From Limnohabitans sp. WS1 (GTDB lineage Bacteria > Pseudomonadota > Gammaproteobacteria > Burkholderiales > Burkholderiaceae_C): a DNA stretch of 64,000 nucleotides. The stretch lies in assembly GCF_003063265.1 (NCBI RefSeq), contig NZ_NERU01000003.1:1-64000 (forward strand), written 5' to 3'. A program made the translations under genes and the position numbers. A model generated the notes under the pieces. The model had not been told where the DNA came from, made no database searches, and saw only the letters and a list, made by a program, of their open reading frames with translations. Of this stretch, positions 27,064 to 34,612 are shown piece after piece; position 1 is the first letter of the stretch; each line of letters opens with the position of its first letter.

Positions 27064-27672
27064 TTAAGGCTCTATTCTTTTTGTTGTCCGTGAGGGAAGG
27101 CCCAGCCGTGCTCTGACGATCGGATCGTTACCGTGATATTGCTTTTCTTCCTCCAACTTGTCGATTTCTTCGTCGGTGAACACCTTGTCTTTGACATCAA
27201 TTACCTTGTTCCGTAGTTCCTCAGAGGCAGTCTCAGGGTGCGACGTGTCAGCACCGGATGTTTGCTTTTGACCTGAGGGCTTCGGGGCTGCTGTCACTGT
27301 TGCAGGGCTCAACGGTCCGACACTAGGCGCGTGCGTTTCAACCACTGTAGGCTTAATTGAACTGCTGGTCTCTGTTTTAGAGCCTGAGTGGGGGCGGGGC
27401 AGAATGTACCTAGCATTAAAAGCAATTACAAAAATCATAACGCTTGCGCATATTAGCTTTAGACCTAACCCCAAGTCACTCGTGTCTTCAGCATTATTTC
27501 TGAACCCCGTTTTAAAGCGACGGTCTTTCACTCGGCCGTCGTTCATTGCGTTGAATCCGGTAAAAAGCAGGACAACTCCAATAACCCAGAACACCCAAAC
27601 ATAGTCCCAAATAAACAAGCATGCAAAACCTACAATTGCTGAAATGGCGACAATTATGATGAAATTAAGCAT
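27064..27672 (-). CDS. Small membrane protein of unknown function in the RiPP-like island
   Basis: The 202-residue protein is not recognised. Residues 2-43 contain two closely spaced membrane segments (IIIVAISAIVGFACLFIW and VFWVIGVVLLFTGF), and a third is near 70-88 (KLICASVMIFVIAFNARY). A Ser/Thr/Pro-rich linker follows (about 95-145), then a charged C-terminal helix (EELRNKVIDVKDKVFTDEEIDKLEEE). The charge pattern between segments leaves its topology unclear. A strong GGAGAAAAATG site precedes the start, 72 bp after the HExxH-fusion gene stop on the same strand, so it may be the operon's last gene. A role in export or self-protection is conceivable but unsupported by motifs; it could equally be unrelated cargo. 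Confidence 0.65.
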   Translation of the reverse strand: MLNFIIIVAISAIVGFACLFIWDYVWVFWVIGVVLLFTGFNAMNDGRVKDRRFKTGFRNNAEDTSDLGLGLKLICASVMIFVIAFNARYILPRPHSGSKTETSSSIKPTVVETHAPSVGPLSPATVTAAPKPSGQKQTSGADTSHPETASEELRNKVIDVKDKVFTDEEIDKLEEEKQYHGNDPIVRARLGLPSRTTKRIEP

Positions 27673-27744
27673 TTTTCTCCAGTAAATACGTAAATCAAAG
27701 AAATTTTTTGAATTGAATTCAAGAGGGGTTACATAAAACCCGTT

Positions 27745-29496
27745 TTATTCAAAAATGACGAGTCGACGGATTTCGGCGGTGCCTCCCCCGCAGACCCACT
27801 CATTTGATGAAATTGAAGGCGGAATCAACTTTCCGCTTAGCCACTTCGATGTCAAAGGAATTGGAGCATCTGGTTTTGCGTTTTCAATGTAGCAATATCC
27901 GTCAACACTGCTCCAAAGTAGGATGCCTGACGAGTCCGCGTTCAGGTTAAGGGCTAGTTGCTCATCAACATCATGAATGAGTTGCAGCCGGCGACGGACC
28001 CTGGTCTTAGTCGCATCACAGTTCAGTGAGCAGGGAAAGTGCCAACACAGGCCTTTACCTCTATACATTTGTGTAGCATTGCACTCTAGGCATCCTGTGG
28101 AAATCAGAGGCTGTTGAGCCAGCAGATGGCCAAACAAGTCGCCATCGCCCTGCATAACAGTACTCCAGTTTTCTCGAAAGTACTCTTGGCAGCAGGCGGG
28201 AATTTCGAGAAGAAGTCCAGCTTCGTTTGTATCGTCTAAGCGCGCGGCCACCTCAAGCATCTCAATGTTCGTACCAAAATAGACAAACACATCCAAACTA
28301 GGCTCGTTTGAATCCAACGAACATACGGAAGAGACAATGTTGGAAAATCCGTCGATTCGGTCATCTGACTTGGAGCGGATGGCTTGCCGTCCGATGACAA
28401 ATTTCCCTCCGGCATTGCCAAAATCCTCCAGAAACTCAAGGCCATCGATTGGCAAAACGGCTCGAGAAACCTTCTCCCCCAGGACTGCAAGCGCAATTTC
28501 CGCCTTGGTAATGTTGCCGAGGGAGGAGTCAGTGACCAATTTCAGTAGCTCTTCCACCGAGTCTGCTCTCGCTGAAACGCTTTTCTCGCCTGTCAAGCTC
28601 CAGGAAATTCCTAAAGCTTCGGCAAGCGCTTGTGCTTCACCGTGTCGACAGACGTTTTGAAGCATCTTTTGCGCAGAACGGACCCGGGAGGCCAATACGG
28701 CCAGCCGCTTTTCCACTAAGCCTACGGATATTGCATCTTCTTGACCAAACGCGACACTAGCGAGTCCCGCGTCGGAAATAGCCCTCCACATGGAGTGCAC
28801 TGCGCCATAGCTAAGCAGGCCATGAAGCACTAGAAGGGCGGAGCGCCCTCGTTTTACGAACGGCGAATATGTGCCATTCAATGCTGCAAGAACGTCTCGC
28901 GTAGAGTGCTCCAGCTGCAGATAAGACCAAAGACGTGTGTGAACTGACTCGTGCAGCAACTGCTCTGCTACCGCACCGGGCGGATTGCTGGCCCCAAATG
29001 CGATGAACCCAGGGAGGCGCTCATCTGAGAACGCCCGAATATCGCCAAAGCAGTTCTTCAAGCCAAGTAGCGCTAGGGTGCTGCTGCGAATAATCACGGA
29101 GCCCGGGTGATTTGCCGCGTCAAGAAGTTCGACGGCTTGAACGTATGCGCCCTTTACGATATCTTCGTCGAGCGCATCCGAACTCAAATTCAGCGCACCG
29201 GTCAGCAGCTGGTCTTTGCCGATAACGCGCGGATATTGCACGCTGTGCTCAACATCTCGTAGCATGGTCGCAGCCACGGAATATGCAGCCAGCTGGACGT
29301 CCAAAGGGGCTTGTGTGTAAAGCGCAAGCATGCAGTTGTCGAGGTGCTCGTATACGGCATCCGCCATCCGTTCCTGTGATGCCTTAAGAACCTCAGTGGA
29401 AAGAGCCCCGTCTCTCAGGGCGTGCTGCAGAAAGCCAAGTACGCCGAGCTTGTACCTGCGATAAACGGCGTCAGACGAGCAGGACGGGAAAATCAT
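27745..29496 (-). CDS. HExxH peptide-modification-type protein fused to a Cys-motif (PACC/PCSxxC) domain
   Basis: About 583 residues from the ATG at 29496, which overlaps the preceding gene's end by 26 bp. The N-terminal half carries HESVH (residues 182-186), then YSPFVKRGRSALLVLHGLLSYGAV about 30 residues later, the same order as in the neighbouring HExxH protein. This pattern fits the HExxH putative peptide-modification family; some members are reported as 2-oxoglutarate-dependent peptide beta-hydroxylases. The C-terminal ~200 residues form another module with IPACC (432-436), a CLEC pair near 469 and HFPCSLNC (486-493). These motifs match the free 242-residue protein of the same operon, so this is a fusion of two cluster functions. 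An ORF start at 29589 is less likely. Biochemical activity is inferred. Confidence 0.75.
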   Translation of the reverse strand: MIFPSCSSDAVYRRYKLGVLGFLQHALRDGALSTEVLKASQERMADAVYEHLDNCMLALYTQAPLDVQLAAYSVAATMLRDVEHSVQYPRVIGKDQLLTGALNLSSDALDEDIVKGAYVQAVELLDAANHPGSVIIRSSTLALLGLKNCFGDIRAFSDERLPGFIAFGASNPPGAVAEQLLHESVHTRLWSYLQLEHSTRDVLAALNGTYSPFVKRGRSALLVLHGLLSYGAVHSMWRAISDAGLASVAFGQEDAISVGLVEKRLAVLASRVRSAQKMLQNVCRHGEAQALAEALGISWSLTGEKSVSARADSVEELLKLVTDSSLGNITKAEIALAVLGEKVSRAVLPIDGLEFLEDFGNAGGKFVIGRQAIRSKSDDRIDGFSNIVSSVCSLDSNEPSLDVFVYFGTNIEMLEVAARLDDTNEAGLLLEIPACCQEYFRENWSTVMQGDGDLFGHLLAQQPLISTGCLECNATQMYRGKGLCWHFPCSLNCDATKTRVRRRLQLIHDVDEQLALNLNADSSGILLWSSVDGYCYIENAKPDAPIPLTSKWLSGKLIPPSISSNEWVCGGGTAEIRRLVIFE

Positions 29497-30772
29497 GAGG
29501 TCTCTTGCGAATCGCTTCGCGAACTGATTCGTAGTTTGTGGGTAATTGACCACGGACGCTCTCGATTTGAGCGTCAATTGCCGCCGCAACTTTCATTCCT
29601 ACGGGGGTGAGTTGTGCGTGGCGCCGAACCGTCTCCATCGCTAGGGCACTTTGCTCCATACGTCGGAACGCCTCTTCGAGGCTGCCTTTTAGGTCCGGAT
29701 TCATACTCTGCTGCAAATGAAGGTGCATGCTGGCTATTCCGGAGAAAACAAATGCCCCGTGGAAAACCATTCTTAGCGGCCTGCCATCAGTTCGCCAAGG
29801 GGAGTAGAAGTTCTCTCCCTTACTGGTGTCAGGAGTAAAGAGGTCAGCGGCTTCTTCAATCCGGAACAGTAATTGATGCAAACCTTCGTGCAACAAACAC
29901 TCCCCGACGTTGATGTCATCGGTGCCTGCTGGCAAGAAAACGAGCCCCAAGGCTTCCTCGCGGCTTGCGCTACCAATGCTTTCCGTCAAGCTGACTAGGC
30001 CAATAATGGACTCGCAAAGGGCCAAGACATGGCTCACGCCGTCAATATCTGAGGTGTTGAGTGCAGTCCAGCATCTGGAAATTTGCTCCTCGAGTCGTCG
30101 GTTCTCTTCATTGCCAACCAACATCGGCAGAGGCTGAAAGAAGGGCCGACAAAGTGCGTCATTGTCGTACGCCAGATAAACCTCAGGCGTGACCCAGTGC
30201 AGTGGAGTGAACCGATAGTTTTGCGTCCTCTTACTTGAGGGGGCATCCAACTTCAAGCTCATGCCAGGACTCGAAAAAATGAGAACTCCATCCTGGCAAC
30301 GAAGACTATATGCGCCAACTGGCCGGTCCAGCAGGAGCTCCAGCTTTCCGAACTTGTCCAGCTGAATACGTTCTGGCGGCGGGATTTGCGATGAAACCGA
30401 AAAGGACACACCTTTGTGCAATGCCTGCCCCACCACAATTCCGAGTAGTTGCCAATAGAGCAATTCGCTCACCCGGGATTTGTGTGGCTTGTCAACACGG
30501 AGATGGTCGAGAGTGTCGACCGCGATGGACACCCCCCCGCTTCGCAATGCAAAAGCCAGCCGACTAATGCTCCACATCCACGCTCGGAGGGTGGCGCTAT
30601 CGGACAGCCACTCCAAGACTCCTGACTGAAGCAGATCGCTCAACTCGGGCGGCGATAAAGAATCCGTATTTCGATAGGTTTCGAAAAAGTGCCTGAGACG
30701 CAGCTGGAACGCTTTGCCACTGGCTTCATGCAGGACTTGAGGAGGAACAAGTTGAATCAGTTTTTCAGGCAT
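29471..30772 (-). CDS. HExxH putative peptide-modification protein
   Basis: The 433-residue protein contains CLLHEGLHQLLF (HExxH at residues 295-299), then YSPWRTDGRPLRMVFHGAFVFSGIA (323-347). The spacing from HExxH to the YSP..GR..VFHG block matches the fusion protein next door. I read it as a metal-site domain of the HExxH class seen in RiPP operons; the second His (338) may complete the site. The N-terminal ~250 residues are not recognised, with no signal peptide or membrane segments. The start ATG overlaps the radical SAM stop by 8 bp (ATGCCTGA), giving tight coupling. Alternative: a peptidase, because HExxH is also a zinc protease motif. The paired occurrence with a radical SAM gene and a short peptide favours modification. 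Confidence 0.75.
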   Translation of the reverse strand: MPEKLIQLVPPQVLHEASGKAFQLRLRHFFETYRNTDSLSPPELSDLLQSGVLEWLSDSATLRAWMWSISRLAFALRSGGVSIAVDTLDHLRVDKPHKSRVSELLYWQLLGIVVGQALHKGVSFSVSSQIPPPERIQLDKFGKLELLLDRPVGAYSLRCQDGVLIFSSPGMSLKLDAPSSKRTQNYRFTPLHWVTPEVYLAYDNDALCRPFFQPLPMLVGNEENRRLEEQISRCWTALNTSDIDGVSHVLALCESIIGLVSLTESIGSASREEALGLVFLPAGTDDINVGECLLHEGLHQLLFRIEEAADLFTPDTSKGENFYSPWRTDGRPLRMVFHGAFVFSGIASMHLHLQQSMNPDLKGSLEEAFRRMEQSALAMETVRRHAQLTPVGMKVAAAIDAQIESVRGQLPTNYESVREAIRKRPHDFPVLLV

Positions 30773-31898
30773 GACGATTCAAGGCCTTGACGTGAGTAGT
30801 GATTTCGCTCAGAAGCCAATACAAGTCCGAGCAGTAGACACTTGGATTGTTAAAGCTATTGGCAACTGAGTAGCGATGGGGGTAATAGCCGCCCGCGCAA
30901 GAAGTCTTGAATCGACAGGTCTGGCATTTCGGTGCCAGTTGTCCTTCCCCTTTTTGACGGACTTCGATTGCGGGATGGGTCAGCAGTGAAGAGACAGAGG
31001 TCTCTTTGACATGCAGGCCTAGGTGATGAGCACCCGAACCAGTACTCTTGATGCAATCAACGGCTTCATAGCCGCCAGCTGTATTGACCGTTAGCAACGT
31101 AATCGGTGCCAAGGTCATCGCTTCGTAGATACCGCCGTTGCCTACCAATTGACTAAGGATGTGCGTGAAGAACCTGATGTCAAGGTGAGAGTTTCTTCCA
31201 CCTATCCAGGCTTTGAAAATTTCGAAGTACCACTTCCCGTAGGCGTGTTCGTCATCACCTGGACGAGGTGGTGGTTTGTCCCAGTTGTGGTGGGGCAGAA
31301 GAAACTCGACTGAGGTGGTGCCGTATTGAGCAAGAGCGTCAAAGACTTCAAGAGGGTCGGTCTTAATGTCCATCACCGCAAGCAACCCCGACAGCTGCTC
31401 GCCAACGGTCTCTTTCAGCTTTGCAATGCCCGCAGCCGTGCGGACATGCGAGGATTTGCCGCGGTGGTCGAGTCGATGCAAATCGTTGTGCTTCTGATTT
31501 CCATCGACGCTAACGCTTACCTGGATGTTCCTGTGCCGAATCAATTCGCAGAGCTCATCTGTGATCAGAGTCGCATTTGTTTGTATGGCGAAAATGATTA
31601 AGAAATCGGACCGTGCTTCTCCCAGAAAGATTTCAATGAAGCGTTCCAGTCGGTCTGCACCGGCCAAGGTAGGCTCTCCTCCATGGAACGTAACGAAAAC
31701 CGTTTTGAGTCCATGTTCGCGACAATGCTCTGCGATCCGAAAAGCAAGGTAATTTGCCGAATCCATGGAGAGGAACTTCGGCATTGTTTTCCACGAGTCG
31801 TCGCCTGAGTGGTACTCGTAGCAGTAGTCGCAGTCCAAGTTACATCGGGAGGCAACTTTGACGATGAACTCATTGATTGCAGTGACTTTTGTGGGCAC
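30765..31898 (-). CDS. Radical SAM/SPASM peptide maturase (FxsB-like)
   Basis: About 377 residues from the GTG at 31898, which lies 2 bp after the previous stop; an ATG at 31967 would overlap that gene by 67 bp. The radical SAM [4Fe-4S] motif is RCNLDCDYCYEY (Cys 19, 23, 26), followed by TFHGGEPTLAG (73-76 = GGEP) and a VSVDG strand. The C-terminus has SPASM-type cysteines at about 282, 325, 328, 334 and 356, including CQTCRFKTSCAGGYYPHRYS, a signature I associate with FxsB-type and cyclophane-forming maturases. Such enzymes install crosslinks on precursor peptides bound through a leader. The nearest candidate substrate is the 72-residue peptide at 32629-32847. An anaerobic-sulfatase-maturase-like role is unlikely because no sulfatase is nearby. 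Confidence 0.87.
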   Translation of the reverse strand: MPTKVTAINEFIVKVASRCNLDCDYCYEYHSGDDSWKTMPKFLSMDSANYLAFRIAEHCREHGLKTVFVTFHGGEPTLAGADRLERFIEIFLGEARSDFLIIFAIQTNATLITDELCELIRHRNIQVSVSVDGNQKHNDLHRLDHRGKSSHVRTAAGIAKLKETVGEQLSGLLAVMDIKTDPLEVFDALAQYGTTSVEFLLPHHNWDKPPPRPGDDEHAYGKWYFEIFKAWIGGRNSHLDIRFFTHILSQLVGNGGIYEAMTLAPITLLTVNTAGGYEAVDCIKSTGSGAHHLGLHVKETSVSSLLTHPAIEVRQKGEGQLAPKCQTCRFKTSCAGGYYPHRYSVANSFNNPSVYCSDLYWLLSEITTHVKALNRHA

Positions 31899-31900
31899 TT

Positions 31901-32629
31901 CTATTGCCAGGCAAGCTGGTACGCGTTTGGGGCGAAACTCGGAACGCCCCGGCCTTGCGCAAGACACCAGTTTCGGCTTGCATCTTGAACTATTTGGCTG
32001 GCCAACCTGTGAAGACCCACATGCTCTAAGGCGTGGACCCCCGAACGGCCGATTTGTGCAGCGTGTTCACATGCAAGGGAACACGGAAACAACTCGCCGA
32101 CAGGTGAGATACCACCCCAATCAGCGACGATTCGATTTGCTGAAGCATGCCAATTGATAGGTGGGCCACTTTGCTTGACCAACTGCTCCGGCCATCGACT
32201 TCCCGCATGCTCTAAGTCCGTAACTGCTGCGATGCAGCATGCCGGATACCCAAATAGAGCACCGGCTGTGTCTGCGTCGTAGATATCAGCAAAAGCAGCG
32301 TCTGTGGCAGCGCCTAGGTCCTGAGACAGGTAAAGGCCTATCAGCTCAGCTTTTCGGTCAAGGTCTGGTTGTGAAATAACCTGCCAGGTGCCACTTGAAC
32401 TAGATACCGCCAATTGCTGAGGCACACAATGAACGCCAACCCTGTCCATTGCTTGACAGTATTCTTCTTGTGCAGCGCTTGGCGCAACAACGCGCACGAC
32501 TCGCTTTTCGCCCAACGCGAATCTTGCGGACTCGGGTAAAACGGCCACATTTCCGTCCCGAGCGGTAAGCTTCAGCACAGTATTGAGAAAGGCTCCTGCT
32601 TCAAAGGAGGGCATTGGTAGGCCCAGCAT
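31901..32629 (-). CDS. Stand-alone Cys-motif protein (GYPACC/PCSxxC) of the RiPP-like operon
   Basis: The 242-residue protein is not assigned to a named family with confidence. It contains LFGYPACC (residues 125-132), INWHASANRI, and ELFPCSLACEHAA (179-190). The same motif order occurs in the C-terminal third of the HExxH fusion protein (IPACC..HFPCSLNC), so both belong to one family. The GYPxCC plus PCSxxC pattern suggests a metal or iron-sulfur site; it reminds me of archaeal DUF483-type proteins, but this is from memory. Start and precursor stop share one base (TAATG), so the two are translationally coupled. This suggests it acts directly on, or carries, the peptide. Confidence 0.7.
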   Translation of the reverse strand: MLGLPMPSFEAGAFLNTVLKLTARDGNVAVLPESARFALGEKRVVRVVAPSAAQEEYCQAMDRVGVHCVPQQLAVSSSSGTWQVISQPDLDRKAELIGLYLSQDLGAATDAAFADIYDADTAGALFGYPACCIAAVTDLEHAGSRWPEQLVKQSGPPINWHASANRIVADWGGISPVGELFPCSLACEHAAQIGRSGVHALEHVGLHRLASQIVQDASRNWCLAQGRGVPSFAPNAYQLAWQ

Positions 32630-32847
32630 TACTTCAGCAGGTTTTCTTTCATTGCCGATGTGTGGGAGGTGTGAATCCCGCTTGAATTGTGGCCGGTGGT
32701 CGTGGAGTTGTGGCTTGCCATTGTCAGGTCGCCATCTCGCTGGAAATCGTCATTGATGCGTCGCAGCACGGCAGACTCACTTTGGAGTAAGTCCTCAAGT
32801 GTCAATTCCTGATGCGACGTTGCCTTGTTCGATTGATTGCTATTCAT
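32629..32847 (-). CDS. Candidate RiPP precursor peptide with four His-Xaa-Ser triplets
   Basis: The 72-residue peptide is first in the operon. Residues 1-42 look like a leader, polar and helix-prone, with ELTLEDLLQSESAVLRRINDDF. Residues 43-65 are a low-complexity core rich in His, Ser, Thr and Gly, with HNS at 46-48, HNS at 53-55, HTS at 59-61 and HTS at 62-64. A short charged tail (KENLLK) ends it. His-Xaa-Ser repeats define the known HxsABCD maturation system, but that system uses two radical SAM proteins and HxsD, which are not seen here. Its size, first position and 1-base overlap with the next gene support a precursor role. The upstream region (32848-32910) is AT-rich and likely holds the promoter; the ribosome-binding site is weak. 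Confidence 0.75.
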   Translation of the reverse strand: MNSNQSNKATSHQELTLEDLLQSESAVLRRINDDFQRDGDLTMASHNSTTTGHNSSGIHTSHTSAMKENLLK

Positions 32848-32949
32848 GGATTATTTGTAATTCAAAATTAAATTTTTAAGTATTCTAATATACAAATTTC
32901 AATTGCGAGAGACTTGGTTGTACAAGTCGAAATGGATACGAGAGTACCC

Positions 32950-33672
32950 TAACCACAGACGCGGCTTTACCATGGCAGACACGGGCACCCGGACAGCGTG
33001 TAGCGGTTGAGCAAGGCCACCCGCACATTCCGCAGCACCACCTGACTCTCAAACGTGCGTACCATAACCGCTTACCCAAGCGTTTGAAGCAATGCATCCT
33101 GGTCCCCACCAAACTGCTCTGGTGGTACCCGCTCCACTTCTTCCATATGCGCCAGGCACGCCTGCGGCCCCCCTTGAGCGCCTCGTTAGGCGCCAGCGCT
33201 CCATTGAGAGTCGCCTTCTATCCCTGGGCGTTCTTCCGCGAGGAACTCCCCGCATGCACCCCGCGCTCAACGATCGCCGCATGGCACGTCTTCGAGTCGT
33301 AAGCGACGTCAGCGCTGGTGCTGGCAATCGCTTCATGGGGCAGTATCTTCCCCCAGCTACCCTGGCTGCATGTGCGCGTCGCCCAAGCTGTTGTCGGTCA
33401 GCTCGATGACACGAATCTAAAGCGTACTCGCATCAATGCCGAAATGCACCTTGCGCCACTGACGTCGGTACTCGGCCCCGTGTTTCTTGCGTTTCCATTT
33501 ACCTTCACCCAGAAATTTGATGCCGGTGCTGTCCACCAGCAGGTCCAGCGCGCTCGTGCTGGCGCGGTAGAGCAGTTGCACCTGCAGGCGCTTTTCCGTC
33601 GGCTCACAGTACTGAAGTCTGGAACCCGCCAACCAAGGTGCGCCATGCGCAGCAAACTCTCGACCAAGCCCA
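32950..33672 (-). pseudogene. Degraded IS5-family transposase
   Basis: Fragments in at least two frames together follow an IS5-type transposase. On the minus strand from about 33660 there is HGAPWLAGSRLQY / WRVPDFSTVSRRKS, then LLVDSTGIKFLGEGKWKRKKHG, EYRRQWRKVHFGID, then WSGYHQSSLVGTRMHCFKRLGKRL near 33100, and VALLNRYTLSG near 33000. Frameshifts and stops separate them, and the DDE catalytic core is not continuous. The N-terminal end breaks off right at the right-hand DUF349 repeat, so the element is truncated there. No terminal inverted repeats were recognised. It marks the right end of the island. Confidence 0.8.
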
Positions 33673-33675
33673 AAC

Positions 33676-33730
33676 CGAGGTGTCGGCACGTCGTTTGCAA
33701 AATGCCTTGAAAGGGCTGCTCCGCTCGTGA
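33676..33730. repeat. Right 55-bp direct repeat (copy of DUF349 gene 3' end)
   Basis: This copy of 26637-26691 retains the stop codon and leads into the gap before lpxH. The DUF349 gene and lpxH were therefore probably neighbours before the island arrived. It differs from the left copy at a few bases only, mostly silent (the final codons give R-S instead of R-A). Confidence 0.93.
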
Positions 33731-33776
33731 TTGGACACTGATGTGCTGATGACCAGGCCCTCTTCCAAAGGGCTGG

Positions 33777-34601
33777 TTATCGCATCAGTGGCCGGGTGGC
33801 TTGCTCTTTGGGTGCAAGGTCAACCCTTTCAGTTTGGCCATTTGCCCAGAGTCTCAGCGCCTGCGCCCTGAGGGGGGTGTGGTCGAGTGACCAGTCGCTC
33901 AACACTTGGCGCAGGGTGTGGGGCGTTTCCAACAAGGAATGGTCAGCAGCTTGGTGGGTATGGCCATGAATCAGGTGGCGGCTGTCGGCGGCTTTTAACC
34001 AAGCCAGGCTGGTCGCGGTGTCTGCATCGGCATAGACCGCATCGCTGCGTTTTTGCGATTCGCTGTGCATGCGCATGGCACGGGCCAAGCGCAAACGCTC
34101 GTGCAACGGTTGAGCCAAAAAGGCATGCTGCCAATCGTCGCTGCGCACTTGCATGCGAAAGCGTTGATAGTCCAAATCGGCCACACACAAGGCGTCGCCA
34201 TGGCTGAGCAACAGGCGCAAATCGCCCCATTCCAACACAGTGGGGTCGCTCAGGGCCTGCACCCCACAGCTGGACAAAAAGTTTTGCCCAAGCAAAAAGT
34301 CCCGGTTGCCAGGCATGAAGCCCACGGTGATGCGCTCAGTGGTTTGGCGCAAAGTGTCCGCACAGGCCTGCAAAAAGGGGTCACTGTCCACCGCGTCATC
34401 ACCCACCCAGACTTCAAACAGGTCGCCCAAAATCAGGACCGCCTGCGCTGAGGTCGTGTGCATGAAATGTCGCCAAGCTTCGAAGGTGGCCGTCTCGGCA
34501 GACTGCAGGTGCAGGTCCGAGATCAGGTCCACGCATTGCCAAGTTGCCGGAGCCCTCAAGTGCCCGAGCTTGAGGGCGTCGGGTGCTGACCCGTTGGGCA
34601 T
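33777..34601 (-). CDS. lpxH: UDP-2,3-diacylglucosamine diphosphatase LpxH
   Basis: LpxH hydrolyses UDP-2,3-diacylglucosamine to lipid X in lipid A synthesis at the inner membrane. The metallophosphoesterase motifs are in order: LISDLHL, LGDLFEVWVGDD, MPGNRDFLLG, LLSHGDALC and LIHGHTHQA. Length (274) is slightly above the usual ~240-260. It sits 11 bp downstream of ppiB on the same strand, a frequent betaproteobacterial pairing. Confidence 0.94.
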   Translation of the reverse strand: MPNGSAPDALKLGHLRAPATWQCVDLISDLHLQSAETATFEAWRHFMHTTSAQAVLILGDLFEVWVGDDAVDSDPFLQACADTLRQTTERITVGFMPGNRDFLLGQNFLSSCGVQALSDPTVLEWGDLRLLLSHGDALCVADLDYQRFRMQVRSDDWQHAFLAQPLHERLRLARAMRMHSESQKRSDAVYADADTATSLAWLKAADSRHLIHGHTHQAADHSLLETPHTLRQVLSDWSLDHTPLRAQALRLWANGQTERVDLAPKEQATRPLMR

Positions 34602-34612
34602 GGCGTCGTCAA

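Noticed and set aside
27745-30772. HExxH proteins as ordinary secreted zinc proteases
   Set aside because: No signal peptides or membrane segments, and both are coupled with a radical SAM maturase and a short peptide. Kept as an alternative, not the main call.
27064-32847. Canonical HxsABCD His-Xaa-Ser system
   Set aside because: Only one radical SAM protein is present and no HxsD-like gene was seen; two HExxH proteins are extra.
26637-33730. Prophage or integrative conjugative element
   Set aside because: No integrase, structural, replication or conjugation gene lies between the repeats; only the peptide operon, a membrane protein and an IS remnant.
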